This document shows positions 15,478 to 23,878 of a stretch of DNA of 64,000 nt, one piece after another (the stretch's first letter is position 1; each line of letters begins with the position of its first letter). The DNA comes from Terrimonas sp937888905 (lineage in GTDB: Bacteria > Bacteroidota > Bacteroidia > Chitinophagales > Chitinophagaceae): positions 150,055 through 214,054 of the forward strand of contig CALATA010000013.1 in NCBI GenBank assembly GCA_937888905.1, in the 5' to 3' direction. The notes under the pieces are model-generated. The model did not search any database and was not told the DNA's origin. It worked only from the letters and a program-made list of their open reading frames with translations. The translations under genes and the position numbers were made by a program.

Positions 15478-16361
15478 ATCACGTAATAACTGCCACCCGC
15501 TATCATTTTCGGCGGTACCTCCTGTCCTGTCATCTCCAGCATATTTCGTTCGATGGTGGCCGACAACGTAGTCATCGGCGTATCGGTCGGTTTGTTTTCA
15601 AACGGGTCCTGCATCAGGATGGATGTCTGCTCGATGGCAATGAACAATACCGGTATCAGGGTCACCAAAAACATTTCAACAAAAACGTTATTATCATCCA
15701 GGCCAAAAGGCAATAGGGTCATCAATACATAGATCAGGAAATGTATTAGCAGACTATACGACCGGGGAAATACGGTGCTCTTGATGCGTTCACAGCGTCC
15801 CATGGCATCGGTCAATCGGTGAATGGTGCTGTCGAGCTGTACCTGCCTGTTTGGGTCCATCGCATACTTTGTAGTGATGGCAGATAATTTCTCCGCATGA
15901 CGGGTGAGCAGCAGGTTGGGAATGTTTTCACCGGCAATACCGTATTTCGCACAATAGTCTCTCACCCTGTCCGTCATTTCCAGGTTGCGAAGCGAATTAG
16001 CCAGGGCATAACACCACATCGTCTGCCGCTGTACAAAGCTTTGGATGATGTGTTGCTTTTGTTCATCCGCCGGAAGGAATTGTTGTAATTGCCGGATCAA
16101 TGTCCGGCTGTCGTTGACAATCGCGCCCCATACCACACGTGCTTCCCACCAACGCTCATACGATTGCGAGGTACGGAAAGCCAGTAACAGGGAAAGTAAA
16201 GTGCCGACCAATGCCGAAAGTGCGAACGGGATAGTAATGTTGGAGAAAAAAGACATGTGGTCTAATATACCTACCGCTATCGCGTAAAATAAAATAGCGG
16301 CGGCGTCCCAGACGATAAGTTTCAGAAAGTAAGCGATCGAGATTCTTTTCTTAATGAGCAT
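15474..16361 (-). CDS. Bestrophin-family anion channel
   Basis: The 295-residue protein starts MLIKKRISIAYFLKLIVWDAA and carries IPFALSALVGTLLSLLLAFRTSQSYERWWEARVVWG, the diagnostic core of bacterial bestrophins (UPF0187), with the pore-lining helix and the RWWEAR motif at about residues 68-76. There are four main transmembrane segments, plus a cytoplasmic helical region. Bacterial bestrophins form pentameric ion channels in the inner membrane. The stop overlaps the start of the small gene downstream. Confidence 0.92.
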   Translation of the reverse strand: MLIKKRISIAYFLKLIVWDAAAILFYAIAVGILDHMSFFSNITIPFALSALVGTLLSLLLAFRTSQSYERWWEARVVWGAIVNDSRTLIRQLQQFLPADEQKQHIIQSFVQRQTMWCYALANSLRNLEMTDRVRDYCAKYGIAGENIPNLLLTRHAEKLSAITTKYAMDPNRQVQLDSTIHRLTDAMGRCERIKSTVFPRSYSLLIHFLIYVLMTLLPFGLDDNNVFVEMFLVTLIPVLFIAIEQTSILMQDPFENKPTDTPMTTLSATIERNMLEMTGQEVPPKMIAGGSYYVM

Positions 16362-16418
16362 ATAGATGACAGGTGGTTTGAATGTCTATACTCCATTCAT
16401 GCAACCGGTATGCCAATT

Positions 16419-16439
16419 AAAAGTCAAAAGGCAAAATGG
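16419..16439. repeat. Heptamer array, AAAASNC type
   Basis: Three units AAAAGTC, AAAAGGC, AAAATGG, the reverse complement of the TTTTGAM family, 23 bases beyond the stop of the hydrolase gene ending at 16463. Confidence 0.6.
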
Positions 16440-16462
16440 GCGGGAACTTCGCCCCTGCCCCT

Positions 16463-17239
16463 TTATTTGCTATCTGATTGCAGGAAGTCCTTCACTATTT
16501 TTGCCGTAAAGGTTATCATTTCCTGATCGGCTTCACCGGATTCAAGTGATCCTATGCAGGAACCATGCGTGCCGGGCAGGATCACCAATTGCGAACCCGG
16601 TATCAGCTCGGCCATTTTCAAAGCATGCCCGTTCTTTATCACGTCCAGGTTGTTGTTGATGATCAATGCCGGTGAGCCGATCTGCGCCAGCAATTCATCA
16701 GGAATGTCTTTGAAATGTATCATCCGCTGCCGGTCTTTTTCGAATACATTTTCCAGCGCTTGCTGATCCGGGTTAACCGCCAGGAATGCATTTCTCAACG
16801 ATTCGGGCATTACTTCCAGCGTGACGTTGGCCATTCCTTCGAAAAAACCATCCGGTAAACCCGATCGCTGATAACAACCCGCAGCCAGTACCAGTTTGCC
16901 GGCTACCGACGGATGACGGATCGCTATTTGCATCGCCGTAGTAGCTCCGTTGCTAAAACCAAATAGGGCAGCGCGCCCGATACCGAGCGATTGCAACAAA
17001 CCAGCCACATCATCGGCATCTTGCTCAAAACTCTCCGGCTGATCGCGGTCACTCGTCCTGCCGTGCGCCTGCAATTCCATCGCGATTACCATAAAGCTGG
17101 GGAAAAGCAAAGGAAGTATCCGTCCCCAGGTACTGTCTATCGTAGAACCACCACCGTGAATCAGTACCAGCGGCTGTCCTTCGCCATGTTTTTCGTAATA
17201 CATGCGGATGCCCGCTATTTCTTTATAGCCCGTTTCCAT
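16463..17239 (-). CDS. Alpha/beta hydrolase
   Basis: The 258-residue protein shows the oxyanion block HGGG at residues 28-31, the nucleophile elbow GFSNG with S97, an aspartate in NNNLDVIKNGH and a histidine in LPGTHGSC, the standard triad order. There is no signal peptide, so it is cytoplasmic. It could be an esterase, lactonase or C-C hydrolase; the sequence does not decide. Upstream (17241-17268) lies a weak 7-base periodic stretch (AAATTCA, AAGTCAA, CATTAAA, AATTCAA). The rest of the 276-base gap to 17515 holds only the array at 17484. Confidence 0.87.
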   Translation of the reverse strand: METGYKEIAGIRMYYEKHGEGQPLVLIHGGGSTIDSTWGRILPLLFPSFMVIAMELQAHGRTSDRDQPESFEQDADDVAGLLQSLGIGRAALFGFSNGATTAMQIAIRHPSVAGKLVLAAGCYQRSGLPDGFFEGMANVTLEVMPESLRNAFLAVNPDQQALENVFEKDRQRMIHFKDIPDELLAQIGSPALIINNNLDVIKNGHALKMAELIPGSQLVILPGTHGSCIGSLESGEADQEMITFTAKIVKDFLQSDSK

Positions 17240-17483
17240 AAATTCAAAGTCAACATTAAAAATTCAACAGCGAAGATTAGTACAATACCTCAGTACAATA
17301 ATATAAAAACCAGACGAAGTCTTAAAGCCCGGATACGAACAGGCCAAAAATCCCGACCGGCAACGCCGGGGAACTTTTATCTTTAGATTTAAGCAACCCG
17401 GTTAACTGTTGGTGTGGGTCTCTTAATTTGTGAATACAATGAAATGAACACCAGAGCGGCGAAACATTACAGGTTGTGAACTC

Positions 17484-17511
17484 TTTGAATTTTTACTTTT
17501 GAATTTTGAAT
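17484..17511 (+). repeat. Heptamer array before a start codon, TTTGAAT type
   Basis: Four units TTTGAAT, TTTTACT, TTTGAAT, TTTGAAT, ending four bases before ATG 17516. Nearly the same string in the same relation to a start codon occurs on the other strand before the sirtuin gene (61886-61906). Confidence 0.8.
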
Positions 17512-17515
17512 TATT

Positions 17516-17887
17516 ATGGCATTCACCTCTATCGACGCCTATATCGCGTCATGCGCAGCGGAACATAAAGAAGGACTTGAACAAATGCGCCAGATCATCC
17601 GTAAAGCCGCGCCCGGGGCGGAAGAGGTGATCAGCTATGCCATGCCCACATTCCGCCTCAACGACAGAAACCTGATCCATTTCGCGGCCAATAAAAATCA
17701 TATCGGTCTCTATCCCGGGCCGGGTGTTATTGAGGAGTTTGCCGCTGAAACCACCGCTTACAATGGTTCCAAGGGATCTATCCATTTTCCCTACGACAAA
17801 GCGCTTCCGAAAACACTGATTACCCGTATGGTGAAAGCGGGAATCCGGCGCAATGAAGAGCGGGCCGCCAAACGTGCGAAGAAATAA
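17516..17887 (+). CDS. DUF1801 (YdhG-like) protein
   Basis: The 123-residue protein reads IDAYIASCAAEHKEGLEQMRQIIRKAAPGAEEVISYAMPTFRL, the DUF1801 signature. Then come HFAANKNHIGLYPGP and GSKGSIHFPYDKALP, and it ends with a basic RNEERAAKRAKK tail. This family includes a Bacillus iron chaperone-like protein (FrataxinBacillus YdhG), but the reaction is not established for this member. It is cytoplasmic. The gene is convergent with the CstB-like gene, with four bases between the stops. Confidence 0.88.
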   Translation: MAFTSIDAYIASCAAEHKEGLEQMRQIIRKAAPGAEEVISYAMPTFRLNDRNLIHFAANKNHIGLYPGPGVIEEFAAETTAYNGSKGSIHFPYDKALPKTLITRMVKAGIRRNEERAAKRAKK

Positions 17888-17891
17888 TTTT

Positions 17892-19295
17892 TTATAACAT
17901 AGTTGTTGGACAGGCATAGGCTGTCAGCCTGAACCGGCCACTTGCTTTTATCGCTTTCAATCCGCCTTGCACATCCACAAGGTTGTTGTATCCGCGTGCT
18001 TTCATCAGCGAAATAAAAATCATGGAACGATAACCTCCGGCACAATAAACGTAACAGGTTTTGTGACGATCAATAACATTTACCGCATCGTTAATATAGT
18101 CAAGCGGGCTGTTTGGGGCACCGATCACATGTTCACTTTCGTATTCACTTTTTTTCCGCACATCAAGCAGTTCTGCATCTGCAGGCAATTCAGTGGCTGG
18201 CACGGAAGCAATATGTTCAATTGCTTTACCGGCCTTTTCCCATGAATCAAATCCTCCCTGTAAAAAGCCTGTTACGTGATCCAGCCCTACCCGGCTTAGC
18301 CTTATCACTACTTCTTCTTCCGTGCCGGGTTCCGCCACAATTAGCAGTGGCTGATTGACATCCGGGATCACTGTGCCGGCCCAGGGAGCAAATGATCCAT
18401 CGAGACCGATATTGACAGAACCGGCAATGAACCCGCGCGCAAATGTCTGCGCCGCACGCGTGTCAATTATCCATGCTTTCGTATCACGGGCTGCTGCTTC
18501 AAATGCGTCGGGTGATAAAGCCTGCAATGCTCTTTGCCTGACTGTCTCGCTATTTTCATAACCGCGGATATTCATCAACACATTGGAAGGAAAATAAGCC
18601 GGCGGTTCGGTCAATCCGCTGGTTACTTCTTTGATGAACGCTTCTTTGGTCATATCGGGACGTAAGGCATAGTTCGTTTGTTTCTGATGTCCCAGGGTAT
18701 CGCTGGTTTCACGGCTCATATTTTTTCCGCAGGCACTGCCGGCGCCATGCGCCGGATAAACGATCACGTCGTCCGGCAGGGTCATGATCTTGTTGCGCAG
18801 TGAATCATACAATAATCCTGCAAGCATATCCTGCGTCAGTTCGGCTTTTAGTTTTTGTGCAAGATCAGGACGGCCGACATCTCCTATGAACAAGGTGTCG
18901 CCGCTGAACAAGGCCACTTCTTTTCCGTTCTCATCGATAAGGAGATAGCAAGTGCTTTCCATGGTATGGCCAGGTGTATGCAATACACGAATCCTGCTTT
19001 TACCCAATGATAACTCCTCGTTGTCTTTTGCGGCGTAAAAAGGAAAGGCAGGTGCCGCCCCGGGACCGTACACGATCGTGGCGCCTGTTTGGGCTGCAAG
19101 GTCAAGATGACCGGAAACGAAATCTGCATGAAAATGCGTTTCCAATACATAGCGGATGCGGGCATTGTTTCGCGCAGCCATCTCCACATAAGTGGCTGTT
19201 TCCCTTAATGGGTCGATAATGGCGGCTTCTCCGTCGCTTTCGATGTAATAAGCGCCCTGGGCCAGGCAACCCGTGTAGATTTGCTCTATTTTCAT
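17892..19295 (-). CDS. CstB-like persulfide dioxygenase with pseudorhodanese and rhodanese domains (locus 1)
   Basis: The 467-residue protein has three domains. First a metallo-beta-lactamase domain with the persulfide-dioxygenase motif T-H54-F-H56-A-D58, then TPGHTMES, SGDTLFIGDVGRPDL and PAHGAGSACG. Then a rhodanese-like domain without a catalytic cysteine (DTRAAQTFARGFIAGSVNIG). Last an active rhodanese domain with YVYCAGGYRS. This is the CstB arrangement, in which low-molecular-weight persulfides are oxidised to sulfite and on to thiosulfate. ATG 19295 (MKIEQIYTG) is preferred over 19316, because family members begin there. It follows tauE by 80 bases in the order thioredoxin, tauE, this gene. 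Confidence 0.88.
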   Translation of the reverse strand: MKIEQIYTGCLAQGAYYIESDGEAAIIDPLRETATYVEMAARNNARIRYVLETHFHADFVSGHLDLAAQTGATIVYGPGAAPAFPFYAAKDNEELSLGKSRIRVLHTPGHTMESTCYLLIDENGKEVALFSGDTLFIGDVGRPDLAQKLKAELTQDMLAGLLYDSLRNKIMTLPDDVIVYPAHGAGSACGKNMSRETSDTLGHQKQTNYALRPDMTKEAFIKEVTSGLTEPPAYFPSNVLMNIRGYENSETVRQRALQALSPDAFEAAARDTKAWIIDTRAAQTFARGFIAGSVNIGLDGSFAPWAGTVIPDVNQPLLIVAEPGTEEEVVIRLSRVGLDHVTGFLQGGFDSWEKAGKAIEHIASVPATELPADAELLDVRKKSEYESEHVIGAPNSPLDYINDAVNVIDRHKTCYVYCAGGYRSMIFISLMKARGYNNLVDVQGGLKAIKASGRFRLTAYACPTTML

Positions 19296-19375
19296 CGCAT
19301 TCATTTTAATCAGCAAAAATGCGGGAGATATACTTGCCAGCCCATGATGTTGATCACGCTGCAGACTAAATTTTC

Positions 19376-20173
19376 TCAGTTGGAAAAAACGAGTTCGCGG
19401 AGAAGGATGTAAATCCCCATGGCCAGTACAAACCAGCCGAATGCCTGCCGAAGCCTGCGTGCGGGAACATGTTGCGCAATGGCATTTCCGAAAAATACGC
19501 CAACGATGGCAATGCCGGTGATGGCTAATAAAATGGTCCAGTCGACGTGGTTTCGTGCGGGATCGACAAAAAATCCGATCAGTGATTTAACGGCAATGAT
19601 AAGCAGGGAAGTGCCAATGGCCGTACGCACGGATAATTTTCCCAACAGCACCAATACGGGAATGATCAGGAAGCCACCTCCTGCGCCAACCATGCCGGTC
19701 AATGTACCTTCTGCCAGTCCGGCCAGCATCAACAGGAAATCAGGTGCGGGTAAATCGGTTGGCAAAGCTTCCGCGGGGCGCGTATTGCGGATCATCGATA
19801 TCGACGCGATCACCATCAGTATGGCGAAAACGATCAGCAACAATAATGGCTTGGTCACAATGAACTCACCTATCGATGTGATCTGGTAGGGAACAGCCGG
19901 CAATAACCACACGCGGGCGGCAAAAACCGCCGCCAATGAAGGCAGGCCAAAGAAAAACGCGGTGCGGAGATTGACCTGTGCAGCGCGGTACTTCGGATAA
20001 ACACCGGCCAGACTTGTAGCGCCGACAATAAACAGAGAATAAGCCGTTGCCGTGACGGGCTCCACATTAAAAAGATAAACCAGTACCGGAACGGTCAAAA
20101 TAGAGCCGCCCCCGCCGATAAGTCCCAGCGAAATGCCAATGAAAAGCGCGCCTGCGTAGCCAATCCATTCCAT
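19376..20173 (-). CDS. TauE/SafE sulfite or organosulfur exporter (locus 1)
   Basis: The 265-residue inner-membrane protein begins MEWIGYAGALFIGISLGLIGGGGSIL and has the internal repeat of the TauE/SafE family: GLIGGGGSILTVPVLVYL in the first half and GMVGAGGGFLIIPVLVLL in the second, with about eight helices. The family exports sulfite, sulfoacetate or thiosulfate. Lying between thioredoxin and the CstB-like gene, it most likely removes sulfite or thiosulfate made by that enzyme. A close paralogue is at 28710-29501. Confidence 0.92.
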   Translation of the reverse strand: MEWIGYAGALFIGISLGLIGGGGSILTVPVLVYLFNVEPVTATAYSLFIVGATSLAGVYPKYRAAQVNLRTAFFFGLPSLAAVFAARVWLLPAVPYQITSIGEFIVTKPLLLLIVFAILMVIASISMIRNTRPAEALPTDLPAPDFLLMLAGLAEGTLTGMVGAGGGFLIIPVLVLLGKLSVRTAIGTSLLIIAVKSLIGFFVDPARNHVDWTILLAITGIAIVGVFFGNAIAQHVPARRLRQAFGWFVLAMGIYILLRELVFSN

Positions 20174-20228
20174 ATCCCGCGCAATGTAGTTTATTACCGG
20201 GAAAAAATTAACGAGTGTTCGGTTTGAA

Positions 20229-20600
20229 TCAGCTTTTCGTTTCCTGTGTCAGCAGTTTTTCTTCTATTACCTGCTTGAAAATATGTTTGGGAAACGCGCC
20301 GGGTTGCATCATCGGATCGGCACCTACGGGAATGAATAAAAATGTGGGAATACTGCGGATACCGAATACCGCTGACAGTTCCTGTTCTGCTTCCGTATCA
20401 ACTTTGTAGATAACCAGGCGGCCTTCATATTCTTTCGCCAGTTCTTCGAGTACCGGTGCTATCTGTTTGCAGGGACCGCACCAGTCGGCGTAAAAATCCA
20501 CGATGGCGGGCAGCGGTCCATCGTACTGCCAGTCTTTGTCAGTCGTATAATCGAATATCTTTTCTTTAAATGCCGCGGTATCCAGTTTAATCGTAGTCAT
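20229..20600 (-). CDS. Thioredoxin (locus 1)
   Basis: The 123-residue protein carries FYADWCGPCKQIAPVLEEL with C41 and C44, then VDTEAEQELSAVFGIRSIPTFLFIP with the cis-proline. A 27-residue N-terminal extension precedes the fold. No signal peptide, so it is cytoplasmic. It leads the operon with tauE and the CstB-like gene and may reduce persulfides or recycle the rhodanese. The gap from 20601 to 20775 holds a possible outer-membrane gene tail on the same strand. Confidence 0.95.
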   Translation of the reverse strand: MTTIKLDTAAFKEKIFDYTTDKDWQYDGPLPAIVDFYADWCGPCKQIAPVLEELAKEYEGRLVIYKVDTEAEQELSAVFGIRSIPTFLFIPVGADPMMQPGAFPKHIFKQVIEEKLLTQETKS

Positions 20601-20674
20601 AAGGAAATGATTGATGAATAAAAAATGTTCCGGCTATGCAGGCCTACCACAAATTCAGTATTGTCATCGCTCAT

Positions 20675-20773
20675 TTACCATCTTAGTTTTATCATGAACG
20701 ATACGGTAGTCTTCTTCTCATTTTCTTTGCTCACACTGCCGCTGAAAATTACGGGTGGCATTTTTATGCCGCC
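20675..20773 (-). pseudogene. Possible 3' remnant of an outer-membrane protein gene
   Basis: Directly after the sialate O-acetylesterase stop, the reverse strand encodes a short run starting near MPPVIFSGSVSKENEKK and ending TTVSFMIKLRW before a TAA. A final amphipathic strand with a terminal aromatic residue is what the last strand of an outer-membrane beta barrel looks like. No body of such a gene is present; upstream the frame is only a shadow of the esterase. I read it as a leftover gene end, with low certainty. Confidence 0.3.
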
Positions 20774-20775
20774 CA

Positions 20776-22692
20776 TTACTCTTTGACACTGATGGTAAAA
20801 GGCGATGCGGGTAATCCCTGATCGTTGACCAGGTTGGCACTTACCGGATTGTCGGCCCACGCATAACGTACCGTAACCGGGAGTGAAATAGCCGGATGCC
20901 ACACTTCCAATTGCTTTCCCCTGATGCGTGTTTCGGCCACGACAAAACGACCATCTGCGCCTGCTATGGTAACATAACCAACAATCTTGCCATCCGTGGT
21001 GCGTAATCCTTTTCCGGCACGGTCAAAATTCACCCATACATGATTTTCTTTCCGGGTGACGGATAGCGGCAAAGGTCCGCTGCTGAGCAGTTTCTTTTCT
21101 CCGTAGGCTATCCTGCGTGCTTCGAGTGCCAGCCGCTCTCCCACTTCGCGTTTGCGCAGCGGATGGATATCATTCCATTCACCCACATCGATGGCCACGG
21201 CCATGCCCGTATTCGGCACTTCAAGTGTTTCCAACTGTGACTGTCTTGTTGCGGCCCAATTGCTTTCAGAGGGCGCGGGTTTTGCCTCCATGTAATTGGC
21301 AAGTTGCACAAACAGGAAAGGCATGGCGGGTTCGTTTCTGCGCCGGCGCCATTCAGCGATCAGGGTCTTCATTAATTCGCGATACTCCGCGGGTCGGGCT
21401 GTATTAGCTTCGCCCTGGTACCAGATCACTCCTTTTGCGGCATATTGCTCGAGTGGTGCGATCATGCCATTATACAGTCCACCGGGCTTCCAGCGGACAA
21501 AAACCTGTGGCGTTATTGGTTGCATAGCTGCGCCTCTGCGGTATTGCCAGTAACCAAGCAACTGCAGACTATCGCCATCTAGTACCAATGCATAAGGTTT
21601 ATCGGGAATCCAGCCACCTTTGGCTCCTGAATTAATGATGCGCACCGTAATCGTATTCCATCCTTCCTTCAATAAACCCTGCGGCAGTTCATACCGGCGC
21701 GGCGGATACTGATAACTGGTAGTGCCGGCGAAACGGCCATTGACAAAAACAGAATCTGCATCGACGATGCGTCCCAAGATGAGACGGGCCGGTTTGCTCG
21801 CCTGAGCGGCGGATAAATAAAGTTGTTTCCTGAACCAGGTGGACCCGTTTCCTTTCCAGGGAAAATATCCCGGCACTTTTATGGAATCGGCCCAGGGCGT
21901 TGTGCTCCGGTCATTTTGCCACTGCCCTGTTATACCGGGATCAGAAGCATACAACAAAGCACTCCATTGACGTTGGTTAGCCGTATTGGCTGCTTCAATG
22001 GCATCGATGAGGCTATCGTTTTTGAAACGTTGTAATTCTTCATACTGTTTGGGAAAAGCTATGAGTTGGGTTTCGCTGATCCATGCCTCTGCCGGAGAGC
22101 CGCCGAGTGCGGTATTGATCAATCCTATGGGAACACGATAACGTTTATACAAATCGGCGGCAAAGAAAAAACCAACAGCGGTGAATGCATTCAATGACGG
22201 GCCTTGTGCTTTTTGCCAACTGCCACCGGTCAGATCCTCTTCCGGTTTTTTAAAATTATAGCGGTCGGGCACTTCGAACTGTCTGATAGCGGGATTCGCC
22301 AACTGCGCAATCAACGAACCATAAAAATCCTGCACACGATGCAACGGCAACTCCATGTTGGACTGGCCGGCGCAGATCCATACATCGCCGAACAAAACGT
22401 CTTTCACCACTACGCGGTTAGTGGCTGAAAAAGACAATTCAAAAGGTCCACCGGCGGGCTGGGCAGGAAGGGTTAACATCCATTTACCATCCTTACCGGT
22501 GATGGCGGTATAAGTAGTCTTTTTGAAAACGAGTGATACCTTTTCGCCGGGAGAAGCATAGCCCCAAAGCCGGGCTGGTTTGTCTCGCTGAAGAATCATG
22601 CCGTCGCTGATCAGGCGGGGTAGCCGGATCTGGGCGGAGGTCTGCAGAAAGGCTGTCATCAGGGTAAGAAAAAGGGCAAGCCGGTTAAACAT
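20776..22692 (-). CDS. Sialate O-acetylesterase
   Basis: The 638-residue protein has a signal peptide (MFNRLALFLTLMTAFLQTSA) and the full architecture of the family: an N-terminal beta domain (LPRLISDGMILQRDKPARLWG), the SGNH nucleophile block WICAGQSNME with S111, an inserted jelly-roll (GSTWFRKQLYLSA to PPRRYELPQGLL), GVIWYQGEANT, and the D-x-H block WNDIHPLRKREVGERL. The enzyme removes acetyl groups from sialic acids or acetylated plant sugars in the periplasm. No sugar-uptake genes flank it, so the substrate remains open. Confidence 0.93.
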   Translation of the reverse strand: MFNRLALFLTLMTAFLQTSAQIRLPRLISDGMILQRDKPARLWGYASPGEKVSLVFKKTTYTAITGKDGKWMLTLPAQPAGGPFELSFSATNRVVVKDVLFGDVWICAGQSNMELPLHRVQDFYGSLIAQLANPAIRQFEVPDRYNFKKPEEDLTGGSWQKAQGPSLNAFTAVGFFFAADLYKRYRVPIGLINTALGGSPAEAWISETQLIAFPKQYEELQRFKNDSLIDAIEAANTANQRQWSALLYASDPGITGQWQNDRSTTPWADSIKVPGYFPWKGNGSTWFRKQLYLSAAQASKPARLILGRIVDADSVFVNGRFAGTTSYQYPPRRYELPQGLLKEGWNTITVRIINSGAKGGWIPDKPYALVLDGDSLQLLGYWQYRRGAAMQPITPQVFVRWKPGGLYNGMIAPLEQYAAKGVIWYQGEANTARPAEYRELMKTLIAEWRRRRNEPAMPFLFVQLANYMEAKPAPSESNWAATRQSQLETLEVPNTGMAVAIDVGEWNDIHPLRKREVGERLALEARRIAYGEKKLLSSGPLPLSVTRKENHVWVNFDRAGKGLRTTDGKIVGYVTIAGADGRFVVAETRIRGKQLEVWHPAISLPVTVRYAWADNPVSANLVNDQGLPASPFTISVKE

Positions 22693-22746
22693 AACTGATT
22701 CAGGTTTAATTATGCAATCGGTTTAAATCTACGGCTTTTTTCTGGT

Positions 22747-23634
22747 TTAAAAAGCGTGGGACTTAAAGAAACAGGCAGCCAGTTCCTGCCAGGAGCCGGC
22801 CTCAAAGTCAGGATGGATCCTTTTGGCGATAAGGTCATAAACGGCCGCAGCGGAATATCCGCGCGTACGCAAATACTGTATGGAAATAGAACCCGCGGAT
22901 TTTGACAACTTCTCTCCTTCACTGTTCAGCAAAAGCGGATGATGAAAAAAGGAAACATGCTGCAAGGGATGATCCGGCATCAGGGACGATAAAAAAGACT
23001 GCGCCAGGGTGGAATCGAGCAGGTCTTGTCCGCGAACGATGAGATCGGTTTGGTAGAAAGCATCGTCGGCGAGGCTGCTGAGTTGATAAGCGGCTTTGCC
23101 GTCGCGGCGGCGGACGATGAAATCTGTCATGGCTGCGGGCAAGGCGGCGGTGGTCCATGAGCCATCGATATTGTGGAAGCTGACAACCGGCTGATCACCC
23201 GTAACAATACGCCAGGCTACATCGGGTGCATCGGGATCAAGATTTTTATGGCGACAGGTACCGGGATATCCTTCGTGACCGGCGAGTTGTTTGCGTGAGC
23301 AATTGCAGGCGAAGAGCAGGTGTTGATCGCGGAGAGATTGCAGGCGTTGGTGGTAAAGCGCTTCGCGAAGCAACTGCGAAAAATGGTTTTGAAAATCGTC
23401 GACATTGCGCGGGCCGTCGTCACAAGGAATATCGAGGAATGCCAGTGTATCGAAAATATCCTGCAGGTAAGCCGGTTGAACGCGTTCGTGATCGAGGTCG
23501 TCGATACGGAGAAAAATGGAGGCGTTGGTCTGCCGCGCCAATGCTGCGGTGAGGGCGAAAGAAAAAACGTTGCCCAGGTGCAGGAAGCCGCTGGGTGTGG
23601 GTGCAATGCGGGTGCGGGCGAAGTTGTTTTGTAT
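22747..23634 (-). CDS. gluQ: Glutamyl-Q tRNA(Asp) synthetase, with no ordinary start codon visible
   Basis: Class I synthetase catalytic core without an anticodon-binding domain, about 295 residues. It has RIAPTPSGFLHLGN with the HIGH-type motif HLGN, IDDLDHERVQ, zinc ligands C110 and C112 and Y123/C127 (ACNCSRKQL then GYPGTC), and KLSKS at 242-246. It attaches glutamate to queuosine in the anticodon of tRNA-Asp. The first standard start (TTG at 23541) lies after the HLGN motif and would remove the ATP site. The frame stays open upstream and reads IQNNFARTRIAPTP, with ATA at 23632-23634 exactly where an ATG is expected. ATA initiation, a CTG further upstream or a base error are the options. 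The divergent neighbour is a tRNA-Asp gene. Confidence 0.88.
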   Translation of the reverse strand: MQNNFARTRIAPTPSGFLHLGNVFSFALTAALARQTNASIFLRIDDLDHERVQPAYLQDIFDTLAFLDIPCDDGPRNVDDFQNHFSQLLREALYHQRLQSLRDQHLLFACNCSRKQLAGHEGYPGTCRHKNLDPDAPDVAWRIVTGDQPVVSFHNIDGSWTTAALPAAMTDFIVRRRDGKAAYQLSSLADDAFYQTDLIVRGQDLLDSTLAQSFLSSLMPDHPLQHVSFFHHPLLLNSEGEKLSKSAGSISIQYLRTRGYSAAAVYDLIAKRIHPDFEAGSWQELAACFFKSHAF

Positions 23635-23703
23635 GGTGAATGGAAATGTCAGGACACAAAAATCGGGAAGGAAGAAATGGGAAAATAAAAAACGCAGATT
23701 TTT

Positions 23704-23733
23704 TTTGTGGGGAAAGCTTTGTCCCTATATTTG
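23704..23733 (+). promoter_or_regulatory. Promoter of the second tRNA-Asp
   Basis: TTTG at 23704-23707 and TATATTTG at 23726-23733 are separated by 18 bases, matching the Bacteroidota promoter pattern. It lies in the same gap as the start region of the divergent gluQ gene. Confidence 0.75.
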
Positions 23734-23772
23734 CCGCCTGAAAACGCGAACAATCATTGAGTTGTGCGTTTT

Positions 23773-23846
23773 GGATCGGTAGTTCAGTTGGTTAGAATGC
23801 CGCCCTGTCACGGCGGAGGTCGCGGGTTCGAGTCCCGTCCGGTCCG
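23773..23846 (+). tRNA. tRNA-Asp (anticodon GTC), copy 2
   Basis: Identical over 74 bases to the tRNA at 5151-5224, in the same orientation, with the same following sequence including the terminator. It sits 138 bases from the gluQ coding start, whose product modifies this tRNA. Confidence 0.97.
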
Positions 23847-23852
23847 CAGGAA

Positions 23853-23878
23853 GCTTCGAAGAAATTCGGGGCTTTTTT
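23853..23878 (+). terminator. tRNA-Asp terminator, copy 2
   Basis: GCTTCGAA, GAAA, TTCGGGGC and six T. It differs by one base in the stem from the copy at 5231-5256. The sequence between here and 24108 shows no gene I can support. Confidence 0.8.

Noticed and set aside
22747..23541. gluQ starting at TTG 23541
   Set aside because: That start would remove RIAPTPSGFLHLGN with the HIGH-type motif, which is present upstream in frame; the enzyme would have no ATP site.
5151..23878. Prophage or integrative element between the two tRNA-Asp copies
   Set aside because: No integrase, excisionase, phage structural or conjugation gene lies between them, and the repeats are whole tRNAs with terminators, not att-like tails.
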